Part shown: in pieces, positions 44,992 through 57,522 of the stretch
How the letters are laid out: each line of letters starts with the position of its first letter
Position numbering within the stretch: the stretch's first letter is position 1
Assembly (NCBI RefSeq): GCF_025766255.1
Contig: NW_026516766.1
Location: 100,852-164,851, forward strand
From: Zychaea mexicana
Taxonomy: Eukaryota; Mucoromycota; Mucoromycetes; Mucorales; Lichtheimiaceae
Direction of reading: 5' to 3'
Length of the DNA: 64,000 nt
The notes under the pieces: model-generated
Told to the model about the DNA's origin: nothing
The model's input: the letters and a program-made list of their open reading frames with translations, nothing else
Databases searched by the model: none
Made by a program: the position numbers and the translations under genes

Positions 44992-45835
44992 GATATAAAG
45001 AAAGAGAAAAGAAAAAATTCTGTTTTATCGATTGCAGTGGCTATATATAAGTCTATCCACTTGCTGCTGCTGCTGCTGCACAAAAGCACTTAATAACCCC
45101 TCAAAGATGTAATAACAAGAGAATGTATGTGAGTGAGCAAAAAAGAAAAGAAGAAGAGAGAAGTGCCAGGCTCCTTATAATATGCAGCGGACGCTGCGTA
45201 CTATATGTACATATTATTACGGAAAGGGGAAAGAAAGGCTTTGATAGAAACGCCGCGCCCTTCTACTCTGACTCTCTTTATCTTGGGATGTGTTCTGCCG
45301 TCTATCTTCATTAGAATGTGTGCTGTGATCAACCAAGACTAACGATAAAGTATCCGTGCGTTTCATGGCGTAAATCACACTCTCTGGTCTAAGCCCGATA
45401 ATTAGAATCACAACCTAAAAATAAAACTTTGTTTATATTGCTAGTTTACTGTTTACCGCCACAAACTGTCGTATTTACTACAGAATTGTGCTATACAAAC
45501 TCATTAAAGTCGCCGAAAGAGGAATACCACGCGTGCATTCACATAGTATTATGTACGTATTACGATAAGACAATGTATATGTTTATGTTTAGATAGCAGC
45601 AGTGCTCATCCTAATCGAAATCCGACTATTTGTGTATAGCGTGGATCGCCACTCATCTATTCTGCTAAATGCTGCTAGCTTTGCTTTGTATCACACAAAA
45701 ATACAGAAGCAGAAACTTCCAAACCTGTAAGATCCATGTAATGCTGGGTGATATATATAGTATCATCTATGAGGCATGTTGACGATCCCAAGTATTTTTT
45801 TAGTTCTTTTTTTTTTCTTAGATAACTTTCCTATC
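44992..45835. other. Divergent intergenic region
   Basis: Between paralogue B (-) and the AN1 zinc-finger gene (+). Contains a short CTG run (45061-45079) and AT-rich promoter-like sequence. A possible upstream in-frame ATG for the AN1 gene lies at 45776. No other gene is seen. Confidence 0.5.
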
Positions 45836-46156
45836 ATGCCGACAGCGAACAGTGACAGATGTCCCACTACTACTGTCACAACAACAGCAGATGATGACAG
45901 CCTTCCTTCCACTTTGTCTCATTCTCAGCAACAGTCTCGGCGCGCAAGCAAAGCAATTAGATGTGCCTATGGAGATTGCACAGACAAGGCCGTCAAAATT
46001 ATTGGTGAATGCCGATATTGCGAATCCAAATACTGCGGTCGCCACCGATTGCCAGAGGCACATGCATGCGATAATATAACAAGCTGTCGCCAGGATGCAT
46101 ATGACAAGAACACATCCAAGTTGCTTAGAGAGCGTTGCGTCGCAAACAAAGTATGA
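45836..46156 (+). CDS. AN1-type zinc-finger protein
   Basis: Single-exon protein of 106 aa. After a T/S-rich N-terminus it has one AN1-type zinc finger (about residues 43-80): C-x4-C (CAYGDC), then CRYC, then CGRHRLPEAHAC, the usual spacing of zinc ligands for this fold. The C-terminus CRQDAYDKNTSKLLRERCVA matches the helix that follows the finger in small fungal AN1 proteins. AN1 proteins are generally linked to ubiquitin/proteasome and stress handling; the specific role here is unknown. The start at 45836 is preferred over 45776 because the extra 20 residues come from a T-rich leader. It is convergent with the dipeptidyl peptidase gene, 284 bp away. Confidence 0.82.
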   Translation: MPTANSDRCPTTTVTTTADDDSLPSTLSHSQQQSRRASKAIRCAYGDCTDKAVKIIGECRYCESKYCGRHRLPEAHACDNITSCRQDAYDKNTSKLLRERCVANKV

Positions 46157-46440
46157 AATAGCACCCATGTAGTAGTTTTTATATAGCAGTGACACCCACT
46201 ATTACATGGTCAACATGAACCCTAACATCGTCTTTGTGTTGCACTTGAATGTTACAAGTACAGAAAAAAAGCAAGTGCATGTATGATGTATGTTCGGATG
46301 ATACTTCTTTAAGATACATACATAATTTAAAATAGCTATGGAAGGGGGGGGGCGTTCTGCGATGTGTAAGTGGGATGATGGGTATATAATTTACAAATGT
46401 GTGTGTGTGTGTGTTGCGTATAATAATGTAGACATTTTTT

Positions 46441-49400
46441 TTAAAGATAATTGATTAACCAGAAAAACATTAAAGTTTCAAAATGCTCGTTGACGCTGGC
46501 ATGACGAAGACCATGCCTTTCTGTGGGATACACCTGGAGATAGTGCGGTTTGTTGTGCTTGACCAGCTTGGACACCAGCATTTCTGTATTTGTAAAATGC
46601 ACATTTTCGTCAATTAATCCATGTGCAATCAATAAGCGATGTTCCCTATAATAACATTTTAATTAGATCCACTTCAATCAATCACATATAATATAATGGC
46701 AAGCGAGAACATAAGATTACCCATCCGGAAACTGCTTTGCCCTATTCACTACACTGCCCGACTGATATCCTGCAGGATTTGTCATGGGCATGCCCATGTA
46801 TCGTTCCGTATAAGCCGAATCATACAATTCCCACTGAGTCACTGGCGCGCCCGCAATTGCAATCTTGAAGATATCCGGCCTCTGAGCCAACCCCATCAAA
46901 CTCAAGTAGCCGCCATAAGACCAGCCATTGATGGCTACTCGATTGATATCCACGACGCTCACCAATGTCCCATCTGATGTTGCTTCTGCCCCGATTTTCG
47001 CGTCGCATATGTGCTGCAGTCCGGCAATTTGATCGTCCATTTCCACAGATCCGAGCCGATGCTTCAAATGTGCCTCGAATTGAATGCCGCGGTCACTAGA
47101 TCCTCGTCCGTCAATCACTACCACAGCGAATCCGAAATAGACCGACATCAAGTATCGTTGTAGTCTTGGTAGCCGGAAATCATTGATCACCATTTGAGTT
47201 TTTGGTCCACCGTAAATATAGAGAATGGTTGGATAACTTGCACCCGGTTGGTAGAGCCGAGGTTTGTACAGATAGCCATAGAGTCGCACACCTTTTTTTT
47301 ATTATTTTTTAGTGATTAATGTTCCCATTTACCCTTATCTCTCAAAGTATATTAGTCTTTTTTTCCCTTACCATCTTGGTTCACAAAATTGAAAATTTCA
47401 CCAGCAGGCACAGTCTGAGTTTCTGCATCAAACGACTCAATTGTGCTGCTTTTCATTGTATCATGCAAATATTCAATTCCGTCAGATTTGCAATATTGCA
47501 AGTTGTCGTTGCTGGATGTATTACTGCTCTCTAACAGGGTGGGCGAAACGTAAACGAGTGATTGCTGTGCTATAGATAATCGTTTTAAAGACGAAGAATC
47601 TTCAAAACTTCCAGCCATTGCTCCTCCTCCCGATCCTCCTGATGTTGCTGTTGCTGCTGCTGCTGTACTACCATCAGCATTACTAGGATCTGTTTCCTCA
47701 TTACCACACCGTGCCAATGGAATCAAAAGGGTTGCACGTGTTTCGGATACAGCTGGTAATATAAAGTCGTCATCACTGTCATCGTCACTGCTGTGACAAT
47801 GATAGTCTATCCGGCGTATTACGATACATGGGGTATGATGCAAACTCGAAAAGCAATCAATAAACGCGTCTGCATTTGTATCGATCGTCACGTTATGACT
47901 AAAGCCCAGCTCCGTCAATCGTACAATTGGACTATATTCAATGTTGCTGGTGTAGGCCGACTGTTGTTGCTGATACGATACAGCATAAAAGTGGGTTTCC
48001 AGAGGCGTGTCCTTTTTCGCTTTAAAGTAAACGAGCTTCCTGCGCTCGTCAACATCAATGGACTGGTCGGTTAATCCCCAGTCATCACCATATGTCAGCT
48101 GTTGTACTAGGTTTTCCTCCTCCTTCTCTTCTTCTTTTTCCAATAAACGGTTAGATCCGTTACAGTTGCTGTTATTCTTGGGCGATCGGTTCTTACGGCG
48201 CCGTACGAAATAAAGGTGCCGAAAACCGGACATTTCTGAGCTCCATATAAATTCTGTACAGTCGTCCATGGATGGTTGCTGTAAAAAATAGTAACCGTCT
48301 GATACGTTGATCCAAACATCCGAATACTCTTCCCATAATACTTCAAAATGTGTGGGTTTGGGATCGCGTCGATATTCCTCTTCAGATACGAACTGATCGC
48401 ATTTAATATAGAGTACAATTGTTCGTTGCTGGTCTCTTGACAAAATCTGTGCCCAAACACTGAAAAAAGAGCGGTCAAAAATAATATCCCCCGCTTTTTT
48501 CTTTTCCTTGTCTGCAAAATATAGATAATACTATCCATTCTTTTACCTTTGCCCATCCGGAAGCCAGCCAAATCGCACAATATATTCTGCCCATGGGTAG
48601 CGCTCATTAAGGGACCCACCCCACAACCGTTTACGGATCACTGTTGTTGGATGACCTGGTTTCACTGCATCAAAATAGACCATCTGCATGTCGCTTATTG
48701 CATTCGACCGTCCAGCACGTGGATACCTGACTGGTGACCCACTGCGGCTATCTGTGTGGAATGATGATGATGATGATGATGGTGAAGACTGTATACCAGG
48801 CGCAGGTTTGGTAATCAACACCACTTCCACTTGTTCTTCGGATGTCTCAAGGTATAAAATTCTATTCATCGACCTATCTGGCGGACCCCAGTAATAACCC
48901 GCATACCGTTGGAATTCTTCCTACAGCAAATTTCAGTTTCAGCAAAATCCGCTCTCATACAAAGTTATTTCCACAGCACTCAAGTCAATTATATGTATAT
49001 ATTTTACCTGCATGATATATTCGACCGTGCCGCAGCTTAATGTAGGATCCTCTGTCTGAAGCGAGCAGGTAGTTAGCTGTACTTCATAGCCATCAGGTGT
49101 CACAACCCAAATATCGCGGTTACGGATAAACGCTATGAGGTTATCGTTGCCAAGCTTGGGATCGTTCCGCATTGGATGCTGTTTGGAGAAGGATTCACGA
49201 CGCCCTCCTGTAGCTGCTGTTGTTGCTTGTTTAGGAGAAGGAGGATCTATCGTCATCATGCCGTTTTGAAGTGGTGATGGTGGTGACTCGGATCGACTCG
49301 TGGATTGTGATAAGTATAATGCTGGATCATGCAATCCCCTTTGTTCATGTTGTTCGGTATAATATGGTACTAGTGAGGAGATCTTTTTTTTTGTCCCAGC

Positions 49401-50098
49401 AAACGTCAGTTTTCCATCATTTTATTCAAGTCAACGGTATCGGAAACCTCCTGTAATTCAAACCTTCATCATCACCATCACTTTCTTTGACTTACGCGTC
49501 CAACATCACCGAGATAGACACCACCATTGAACGAGAATAGGACTTTGTTTCCTGCCATTTGATACTGCGCGATCCCCTGGATCGGATGCAAGTTGCTATC
49601 ATCCCCTCCGGTATCTGATGACGAAAACATGATATCATCATCCAAAGTCGAAACGGATGCTGTAGTATATTTCGTAAATACAGGTGCCCACTCTGCTAAA
49701 GGAAACTTGAATAACCTTGTCAAGTAGGGATGCTCGTCCAATGCCGCTACACAAACAATGTCCCGTAATTTAGAAAGAAAAGAAAAAGGGCAACGCGCAA
49801 TTAGTTGCTGTTGTTCGTCGTCGCAAAAAAGCAGTATTCGTATCTACTTACGTAACTGAGATTGCGTGGTTGTAGCAATATTATCATCACCATACTCGAC
49901 TTCGTACAAGGTCAAATGCCGACTCATGGTACCGTCGGCATTTTGGTTGTTGGATAAGAAATAGAGCTTGTTGAGCGTGGCATCAAAGTGAAAGTCCTTG
50001 ATTGTCGTTAGAGCATGGAATGGAAAAGCGGCTTGCGTTCGTGACCTGAAAGATCTCACTTGGCTTCGAATCTGATCCCAAGTGTAACCTTTGGACAT
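46441..50098 (-). CDS. Dipeptidyl peptidase, DPP8/DPP9 type (S9B)
   Basis: Cytosolic-type serine peptidase removing N-terminal X-Pro/Ala dipeptides. Exons 50098-49852, 49746-49496, 49382-49008, 48920-48547, 48459-47372, 47291-46721 and 46645-46441 give about 1036 aa. A beta-propeller carries LIAFIRNRDIWV and the double-Glu substrate clamp EEFQRYAGYYW, followed by DTPLETHFYAVSY and FSHNVTID. The alpha/beta-hydrolase domain has LYIYGGP, VVVIDGRGS, the nucleophile in GWSYGGYLSLMG (about S903), the acid in LIDENVHF (about D981) and the catalytic His in ERHGLRH (about H1013). Lack of a signal anchor and the EEF-x-RY-x-GYYW sequence favour DPP8/9 over vacuolar DPP IV. S, Q and D/E insertions make it longer than animal forms. 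Exon 3's start is uncertain: the used AG follows a poly(A) run, and upstream sequence contains an in-frame stop. Confidence 0.9.
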
Positions 50099-50838
50099 GA
50101 AGGGTTTAGAAAAAAGGCAAAAGTGAGTTGCTAGAAAAAGTGGTATGAAATACTATGTATGGCGAGAAGAACAAAGAACAAGTGGAGGGGTGGTATCTTG
50201 TACTTATACCAGAAAAGAAGAAAGGATTGGCACAAGCGTGCGTATGTGTCCTTCGTGGGACCTGGATTCTGTGCAACCTTCAATGCGTTTGAACTGGAAT
50301 TCAAATTCTTCAAAGTGATCTTTGTCTTTGCAATGTGTACGTGCAAAACGTGTGTATGTTTATTTCACTTTATGCACTAAGTCCATTAATGTGCTCTAAT
50401 TGTTGCTGAGGCTCATATTATCCGCATACTTGTTTGTTTTCATTCTCATTCTGTTTACGTAATAGCCATTTGCTGATATGGAAGCTTGTAATAATAACAG
50501 CAATCTTCTTATTAAGCAGCACAACAGTTTTAACATGTGGCAGAAAGAGCAAGTCCACACTCATATGGTTATGTATCACATATACGCGCCGATAACTAAA
50601 TCTCAGGGATCATAGAAACGTGTTCATGGCAACAGCTTGGTCAGGATTGTCAACGCGACCTGTTGCCAGCCAAGCGTGATCTGTTGTCGGGTTTCGCAGC
50701 TTTTCTTGCATTGGTGTAGCACAAGGTGCCTCAAGTGTGGAAGTGAAAAGACGAGAAAAAGCCAGCCAGGCTTACTGCCTTAATCCATAGCTCTCTTTTT
50801 ATTTTTCTTCTCCCTTTTGTAACTGGATCTCTGCCACC
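50099..50838. other. Divergent intergenic region
   Basis: Lies between the starts of the DPP8/9-like gene (-) and BRL1 (+). Holds two promoters. No other gene is seen. The BRL1 start has a strong context (GCCACCATGG). Confidence 0.5.
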
Positions 50839-52436
50839 ATGGCGTTCTTCCAGCGAACAAAGGAAGCTCCCATGGAATTCGAATATCAGTATCAACCCTA
50901 CCCTTATAGCGCATTCGATCCTCCACTCAAAGATCAAGGTAACCTTCTAAATTTACTTGGAGCACACAATTAAAATACGATACGATCTTTCTAATCATTT
51001 CCTATATGATTTCTTTGAACTTGTAGAAATGATCGATCGATCTCTATACGAGCCAATCGCACCACCGCCTGGTGATCCTTTACCACAATCTTCTACTACT
51101 GCTACGAATACCAAAGACGTTGACGACGTGTCGATGCATTTTGGCGGAATCAAATTGAGCGATCAACAACAACGACAGCGAAAAGAACGATCTGTAGAAC
51201 ATCGCGAAATACAAACCGACGATTTATTAGTAAATATCTATATAAACTTATAACGGAGAGAAATTGATATGGGTGTTAACATTCTATAACCAGACATCAT
51301 CACAGGACACGTTATTGTCAACCCCACCGGCTACACCTCCCGATATTTCGACAGCCCCAACCATTTCTAACACTAATACTTCCACTGCCAATAACCCAGA
51401 CAACAACAAGGATCATGAAGATGTTCCAATGTCACTTGACGAAGAACGGCAGCGCCACAGTGCTTCTACACCAACATCACAACAACAGCATTTGCATCAA
51501 CACATATACCCATCAACACATAATCCAGACTACAGTTATCGTGAACACGTACTCTATGTTGCCTCAAGGTAAAACATTCTGTTATTGCTGAGAACTCTCA
51601 AAACACACACGCACGTGGATAATTAACGTGTTAATTTTTCCTCCACAAGTTTGATACGCATCGGATGTGATATCGCATGGTTCACCATGGCTGTCTATGT
51701 CGGTATCCAGTTTGCTCTCGCCTTGAAACGTGATGTGAATTTAAAATTGGAGACATTTGAATCAGGTACAGGATTTATGGCTATATCGGTTATAGGGTAC
51801 TAGAGAGAATATATGGGGATATTGAATTGTAACACTGAAACTTATCATTTGTGTTATTAGATCGCTTGGATGAATTCTTGAATTGTCAAATGGAATACGC
51901 CAACAATCGATGCGATCCTTCCACACGTGTTCCGGCAATGGATGAACTATGCAGGCAATGGCAACAATGTCTTTATAGACCCATGTGGATTGGAACGTAA
52001 GTCATTTTTGTAATGCATAGATGTGCCTACCTATCCTATTAAAACTTTATTTTTCTATCATTGATGACGGGGATATCTCATAGGACACGAGCTGTTGCTG
52101 AAACGCTGGCGGATATCATCAATGGCTTTGTTGACAAAATCTCATTGCGAACTATGGTAAATATTGGATAGGTCAACCCATATAATTGACAAAAGCTAAT
52201 TGCGAGTATAATTTATTTTCTAGTTCTTTATATTAACGATCGTATTACTGACGCTATGGGCTCGAACATATACTCCTACTGTTTCAGCAATTACAGCAAC
52301 AGCACCATCGTCATTATCTTCTTCATCAAAACACTCTCATCATCAACTACAATATCATCCTTATCATCATAACGAACCTGTCGGTTACCTCCCTCCTCTA
52401 CCTACGCAAGAAGAAACAAAACAAATAACCTTCTAA
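50839..52436 (+). CDS. BRL1: Nuclear envelope protein of the BRL1/BRR6 family
   Basis: Integral nuclear-envelope/ER protein needed in yeasts for nuclear pore assembly and membrane lipid homeostasis. Seven exons (50839-50938, 51027-51229, 51294-51568, 51650-51765, 51861-51996, 52084-52156, 52224-52436) encode 371 aa. The N-terminal half is disordered and S/T/P/Q-rich. The C-terminal half is the conserved domain (PF10104): a first membrane helix (IRIGCDIAWFTMAVYVGIQF), then a luminal segment with four cysteines in the family pattern CQMEYANNRC, VPAMDELCRQWQQC, an amphipathic segment AETLADIINGFVDKIS and a second membrane helix (FFILTIVLLTLW). The four Cys form two disulfides in the known family. 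A His-rich C-terminal tail follows. All introns are GT-AG. BRL1 and BRR6 cannot be separated by eye. Confidence 0.93.
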
Positions 52437-54544
52437 CTAATAGTATCAATAAAACTATTCACATGATTGTATAAATTCTTTTTCTTAATATAAAACCCTG
52501 ATCATACTACAACACCGGGAAAATGTGTATATCGAATAACTGACTTGAACTGCAATAACTCTTCAGATTTGATGCGGGAGACCAGAGAACTCTTTACAGT
52601 CGGTTTTGCACCCTGTACCAAACGTCTCTTATATTTCTTGCTATGGTCGTCTTTTCGTTTAAAGTTTTGCTTCATCAATGTCCAATGTAATGATAAAGCT
52701 ATCAGCAGCCATAAAAATAGCTGACAACCGACCCTCGTTTTTCATAGTAATATCGTTGGTATGATGAACGCCGCAAGAAAAGTCCAGCAGCATCATGTAT
52801 ATATGTAGAAGCATTTATGCACCTGCGCTATCAGCCATTCTTTTGAAGGTTGATCGAAAGCACATCTTGAGACTAAAAGTTACCAAAATAGAACATTGTG
52901 TGTACAACAAATGCAGCTTCGATTGACCCCTAGCTCATAGTTTGTGGTGATGGATGCTTGTATCCTTGAAGCACATATTCACCTTGAAAGCGACCTTTTT
53001 GATGGAATTCGAAAAAGGTAAACCGGTTACCATCATGCCATCTACTGACCCGCTGTTCAGTGAATTAGATACCCGGAATGAAGAAACAGATTGGCACTTG
53101 TTTGTTATGGTCAGACACGTCATTGTGTCGATGGATGCAAAGGCGTCAATAACAAGCGCTTCACGCCTTTTTTTCGTAGATATGCCAATTGCTAGCTCTC
53201 GTAGCATCAGAAATGGCATGTAAACGCCAGATGCATCCGGTCTTGGGCTGACAAGTGTAGCAAGATCACAGATAAAAGTTCACCTGGGAAACCACTGGTT
53301 GCGATTGTTAATGGCGGTTATGAACTGATTGTATTTATTTTCAAGTGGATCGCGTGCTGGGGCCGATGCTGGAACCTCAATTTTTTTTTATTTCGGAATG
53401 CCACTAATAGCGCATTGAGGATATTTCGTTCAAGTAGTAGCAGTCGAGAGTTTGCTATTGCCAAATACGCGTCGGGACTAGACGCGTTGTTGTCACCCAT
53501 TTCCACTGCAGCTTTCGCTTTTTGATTATCTTCAAGTGCATCGTGTTGTTTGTTTTGCATTTCGTACACAGCTTTGAAATTGTCAATGACTTGCGTAAAC
53601 AACGTTAATGCTTTATCGTAATTGTCCTCTGCATAAGTTCTTCCGTCCTTGCTGGAAACTGTATTGTATTGTATCGCTGACAAGTCAAGATCTGTAACTG
53701 TAAATGCTTAGTAAAGTATCGCCTGGACGCACGAATTTCGACAATCGGGGAACTTGTGCTGCTTTTGTCATTCTAGTGGTGAGTTCTGAGTAAAAGTGGT
53801 AGAGTAACAGCGGCAAAAGAAGAAAAACGGTTTGACGTGACCACCTGCCCAGTAGGAACGCGGTTCTTTTAATTGCCGGCGATGCAGGTAATACAAACGC
53901 ATATCCGGCAGATTGATACCATTTCATTTGCATCATACATAATCAAACACACACGAAGTCAAGAGCGTCAATTGAAAGGCTCTTATAAAGCTGGCCTACA
54001 TGCTGATAAAATCAAACTGAAAATGCTGTCAAATAGGTAGTATTGGTTTACTCAAGGTATTACAGTAAGAATATTTAAGAATTGATGTACTAGATCGAAC
54101 CAGGACAGCTACTAGATGAGAAAACATCTTGAAGAAGTTTATGTCTAATATCCAAGATACTGTGTTGCCATTTCCTCATCAGTTAACGCACGACAGCGGA
54201 TGTTGCCAAGAACACTACTGTAGCCGCGCCTGATGTGATTTTCAAATCAACACACAAGACTTTGCCATCCTTTATACTCACAAACCCATTGAGGTATCAT
54301 TAAGTTAACCTTAAGCTAAACATTTTCATTGTTAATTTGTTGCTGTGTTGCATGTATGCTTATATCAACAGTGTGCTAGATCATGGTATACATGATGGAG
54401 TAAAGTATTCGCTTTTGGTGTTTGCCAGGCACAAAATCAACGTTCCAGAAGCACTGCGGAGTTGCAATGTGTGTCGAAAGGTTAAACAGAGAGCATTTTA
54501 ACTGCTACGCGCCAGCCCAACTTTTTTTCCTTGCGATTTCAGTA
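52437..54544. other. Intergenic region with relic sequence
   Basis: No intact gene is supported. Open frames at 52935-53223 overlap on both strands and show no domain. One minus-strand frame (53318-53683) looks like a tetratricopeptide fragment and is listed separately. The rest is AT-rich unique sequence. Confidence 0.5.
53318..53683 (-). pseudogene. Possible TPR-protein fragment
   Basis: Minus-strand open frame of 121 codons whose first part reads like a tetratricopeptide repeat (GRTYAEDNYDKALTLFTQVI) followed by another helix pair (DAYLAIANSRLLLLERNIL). It then runs into an unrelated basic end. A possible 5' exon with ATG at 53769 lies in another frame, and no clear splice pair joins them. 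It could be the remains of a TPR or F-box/TPR gene, or a chance resemblance. No family can be named. Confidence 0.25.
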
Positions 54545-56378
54545 ATGCAACCTTTCAACAAGTATTACCCTCCCGACTGGACGCCTGAAAAGGTAAGCTA
54601 TGAATTGAACGACCATCTCCCTTTTTTTTTTATTTCTGCTCTGAATATATTGTAACAAATGTCATGGCGCAACTTGCTGTTAATGTTAGGGATCGATCAA
54701 TAAGTTTGTGGGAAAACACGCACTAGGCGATCGAGCTCGCAAAATCGATCAAGGCATTCTTGTTGTTAGGTAATGGGAGAGGAAACGAGTGCGAAAAAGC
54801 TTTTTCTTTTCCTTTATACCTCAAAGGAAGAGGAGAGAGAAATACACACCGGGGGATCGGATTGAACCATAAATGAAAAATGCTCACGTATATATGTGTA
54901 TCTATATTTCTTCTCTTGTCGTGTGCATACGAATATATATATTCATAACGTGTATGTATGTCCTTTTGATGGTGATACGAAAGATTTGAGTTACCGTTTA
55001 ACATATGGTGTACTTCTTGTAACAATCACGTAGGCAAAGGTAACGTCGTAGTAAAGAAGCGAAAATCAAATATGCCTAATTGTTAATACGCATATATGTA
55101 CTTGTTGCCAGGTGTTCGCTATAATGCGGAAAAGAAAAAGATTGGCAACTATTATAGCACGCCAATATGGCAATTCCGCATGCGATGTCATTTATGCAGC
55201 AACTGGATTGAAATACACACGGACCCAAAAGTAAATACATTGAGAGTGGAGAAGAAGAAGGGGATGAGTTTTATCTGATCAACGTCTTGTCGATAAAAAT
55301 AGAACACAGAGTTTGTGGTTGTGGATGGCGCACGACGGAAGGTCGAGGAATGGAAAGAAGAAGATACCGAAGTGATCAAATTACAAGGTATAGTCGTTTT
55401 TTATTACTCATTGCACAAAGTGGGAGGGGATATATTTGGTGCTCTATGTGAAAAACAGACACAGACACAGACACAGATACACACACACATTTGACTCATT
55501 TTTACCACTACTACTAGATCAGGAAACCAAAGAAAAACTCGAAAGTGACCCAATCTATCGATTAGAACATGGGGTCAAGGACAAGCAGATCGAAAAAGAA
55601 AGCTTACCCGTATTGACGCACCTACAACATTTGCAAGACGACCAATGGAGCGACCCATATACCCGTTCACAACAACTCCGGCGCAAGTTTCGTGAACAGA
55701 AAAAGAAGGACAAGTTGGAAGAACAAGAGACTGATAAATTACGAGATAAACATTCCCTCCATATCCCACTATTACCCGAGAGCTCAAGTGACCGTCTGGA
55801 GGCTGAAATGGTCGAATATGCGGGTAAGTCTTTCTTAATCAAGTAAACCCTTATTTTCCAACTGTATGGGCTGGGTAATATGTTCGATGATGATGATGGA
55901 TAATGACGGGTGGATGATGTGTGTATTGTTAGATCCTAGCGAAATTGATCATAGAAAACTCGAGAAATCGGTGTCTGGGTTATTTGTTAAGAAGAAGCAC
56001 AAGGGAGTAGCTATTGCGCAAACGTCAGCATCGTCATCGTCGGTGGCAAAAGAACTAGGTGTCCGTGCAGCAATGCGAACACGACTTAAAACAGACCCCT
56101 TCTTACAATCAACAACAGGATCATCATCCTCATCAAAAAGTGCAGGGCTTTTCCGAAACGACGAATCAAAATTGGATAATGTCATGGTGAGACCAAATAA
56201 AAAGATCCGGACTGATAGTGACCAAGTACGGAACACCAGCAGCAACAATACAAAACCGGAAGCATCATCACCATCACCATCATCAGTAGTAACCGCAGTT
56301 AGTAGAAACAATGGACTTGTATCGTACGCTAGTAGTAGTAGCAGTAGTAGTAGCTCTAGTGAAGATGAAGATGGATAA
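54545..56378 (+). CDS. YJU2/CCDC130-family splicing factor (CWC16)
   Basis: Spliceosome-associated protein of the CWC16 family acting around the catalytic steps of pre-mRNA splicing. Seven exons (54545-54592, 54690-54769, 54984-55039, 55112-55230, 55303-55387, 55518-55823, 55933-56378) give 379 aa. It starts [22 protein letters not shown], the hallmark N-terminus. A zinc-binding module follows: [39 protein letters not shown] (two C-x2-C pairs) and [12 protein letters not shown]. Then comes a long charged helical region ([10 protein letters not shown] through [10 protein letters not shown]) and a disordered S-rich C-terminus with a KKIR basic patch. The sequence NKYYPPD with LEHGVKD and a later LGVRA segment favour the CCDC130 branch rather than CCDC94/YJU2 itself. 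Frame closes at all six GT-AG introns. Confidence 0.92.
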
Positions 56379-56584
56379 AGGAAAAAGCCTTGCTTATATG
56401 AAATTTAGGGATAATGATATTGATGATGCAAGAAAAAAGAAAATATTTACAAAAACAGAAAGAAAAAACTAAAGCGAGAGGTCTGTGGGTTTTGTTGCTG
56501 GGATTTAGATATTAGGTACATAATATGAAGTAAAGGAAGGGATGGCTTGCAGGTAAGAAGAACATTTGAAAGGGGAACCAAATA

Positions 56585-57522
56585 TTAGATTTCGTCCATA
56601 ATGCGATACGGATTCTCGGGGTTGATGGTTGCATTTTCGACAGCAAGCAAAAGCTCAGTTGTTGTCGTTGCTGCTGAATCGTCGTTCATAGTAGTGGTAC
56701 AGCAATCACCACCCATCGTGTAAATCATGATTTCAACAAAAAGAGGAAACTGCTGAAAAAAATCTTCCATATCTTCAGTAATCAAAGGCTGGCCGTCCTG
56801 CAGCTGATGATACGTGTACACATGACCTGTTCTGACCTTGACCAAAACTTTGGACATGCCTGTCATGGTCTGTGGTCTGGATTTCAGCTTGTTTAAGACA
56901 TCTTCTGCTAGCAGTTCGACGCTGTCCTCGAGAATGGGCAAATGCTGATCGTATCCGTAGTTCGACGAAGGGTGACGATAGATTTTGTTTTCTAACCATT
57001 CTTCAAAAAGGCGAGAAATGTGAGACGCGGCTTTGGTGTTTGTATTGCCAAGCGTCGGTAACTGTTGTGAATGCGGTGATTAGCTGCTGGAAAACGTGTG
57101 GAAACATAAGCTTAAGGTTTTCTTCTTACCGAGATGAATCTGTTGCCACCGTCCATAAAATATGTGTTTTGATATCGAGATACTTGAGCGTTTGTTGTAT
57201 CCATCATTTGCTTTTCAAAAGCTGCTATCGACGGCGATGTGGTTGTCGTTGATGGCGATGATGAGGGTGTGGCTGAGAAACAAGGTGTTGTAGCATTGTT
57301 ATCTTCAACCGTATCAGCAACCATGCTCAGCGTTGCTCCCGCCGTTGTGGTCGTAGCAGTGTCGTCTTCTTCGTAGTGCGAAGATATAGGAATCGGTTCT
57401 GTGCGTTTGTGCTCGTCGCCTACAGCTACTACTTTACCATGTCAGTAACTCGCAACTTCTGTCTTTTATTTTTTCGCTTTTGATAGCTTACCAAACTGGC
57501 TACTGGGTGAAGTGGCAATCAT
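56585..57522 (-). CDS. Unrecognised 269-aa protein
   Basis: Predicted from exons 57522-57492, 57431-57130 and 57061-56585; frames close with GT-AG introns. I do not recognise the family. The N-terminal half is acidic and T/S-rich (ATTTTAGATLS, then SSPSTTTTSPS). The C-terminal half is compact and likely folded: ISRLFEEWLENKIYRHPSS, LPILEDSVELLAEDVLNKL, KVLVKVRTGHVYTYHQLQDG and FFQQFPLFVEIMIYTMGGD. No signal peptide, membrane segment or catalytic motif is obvious. It is convergent with the CCDC130-family gene, 206 bp between stops. The ordered second half and clean splice sites make it a credible gene. Confidence 0.65.
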
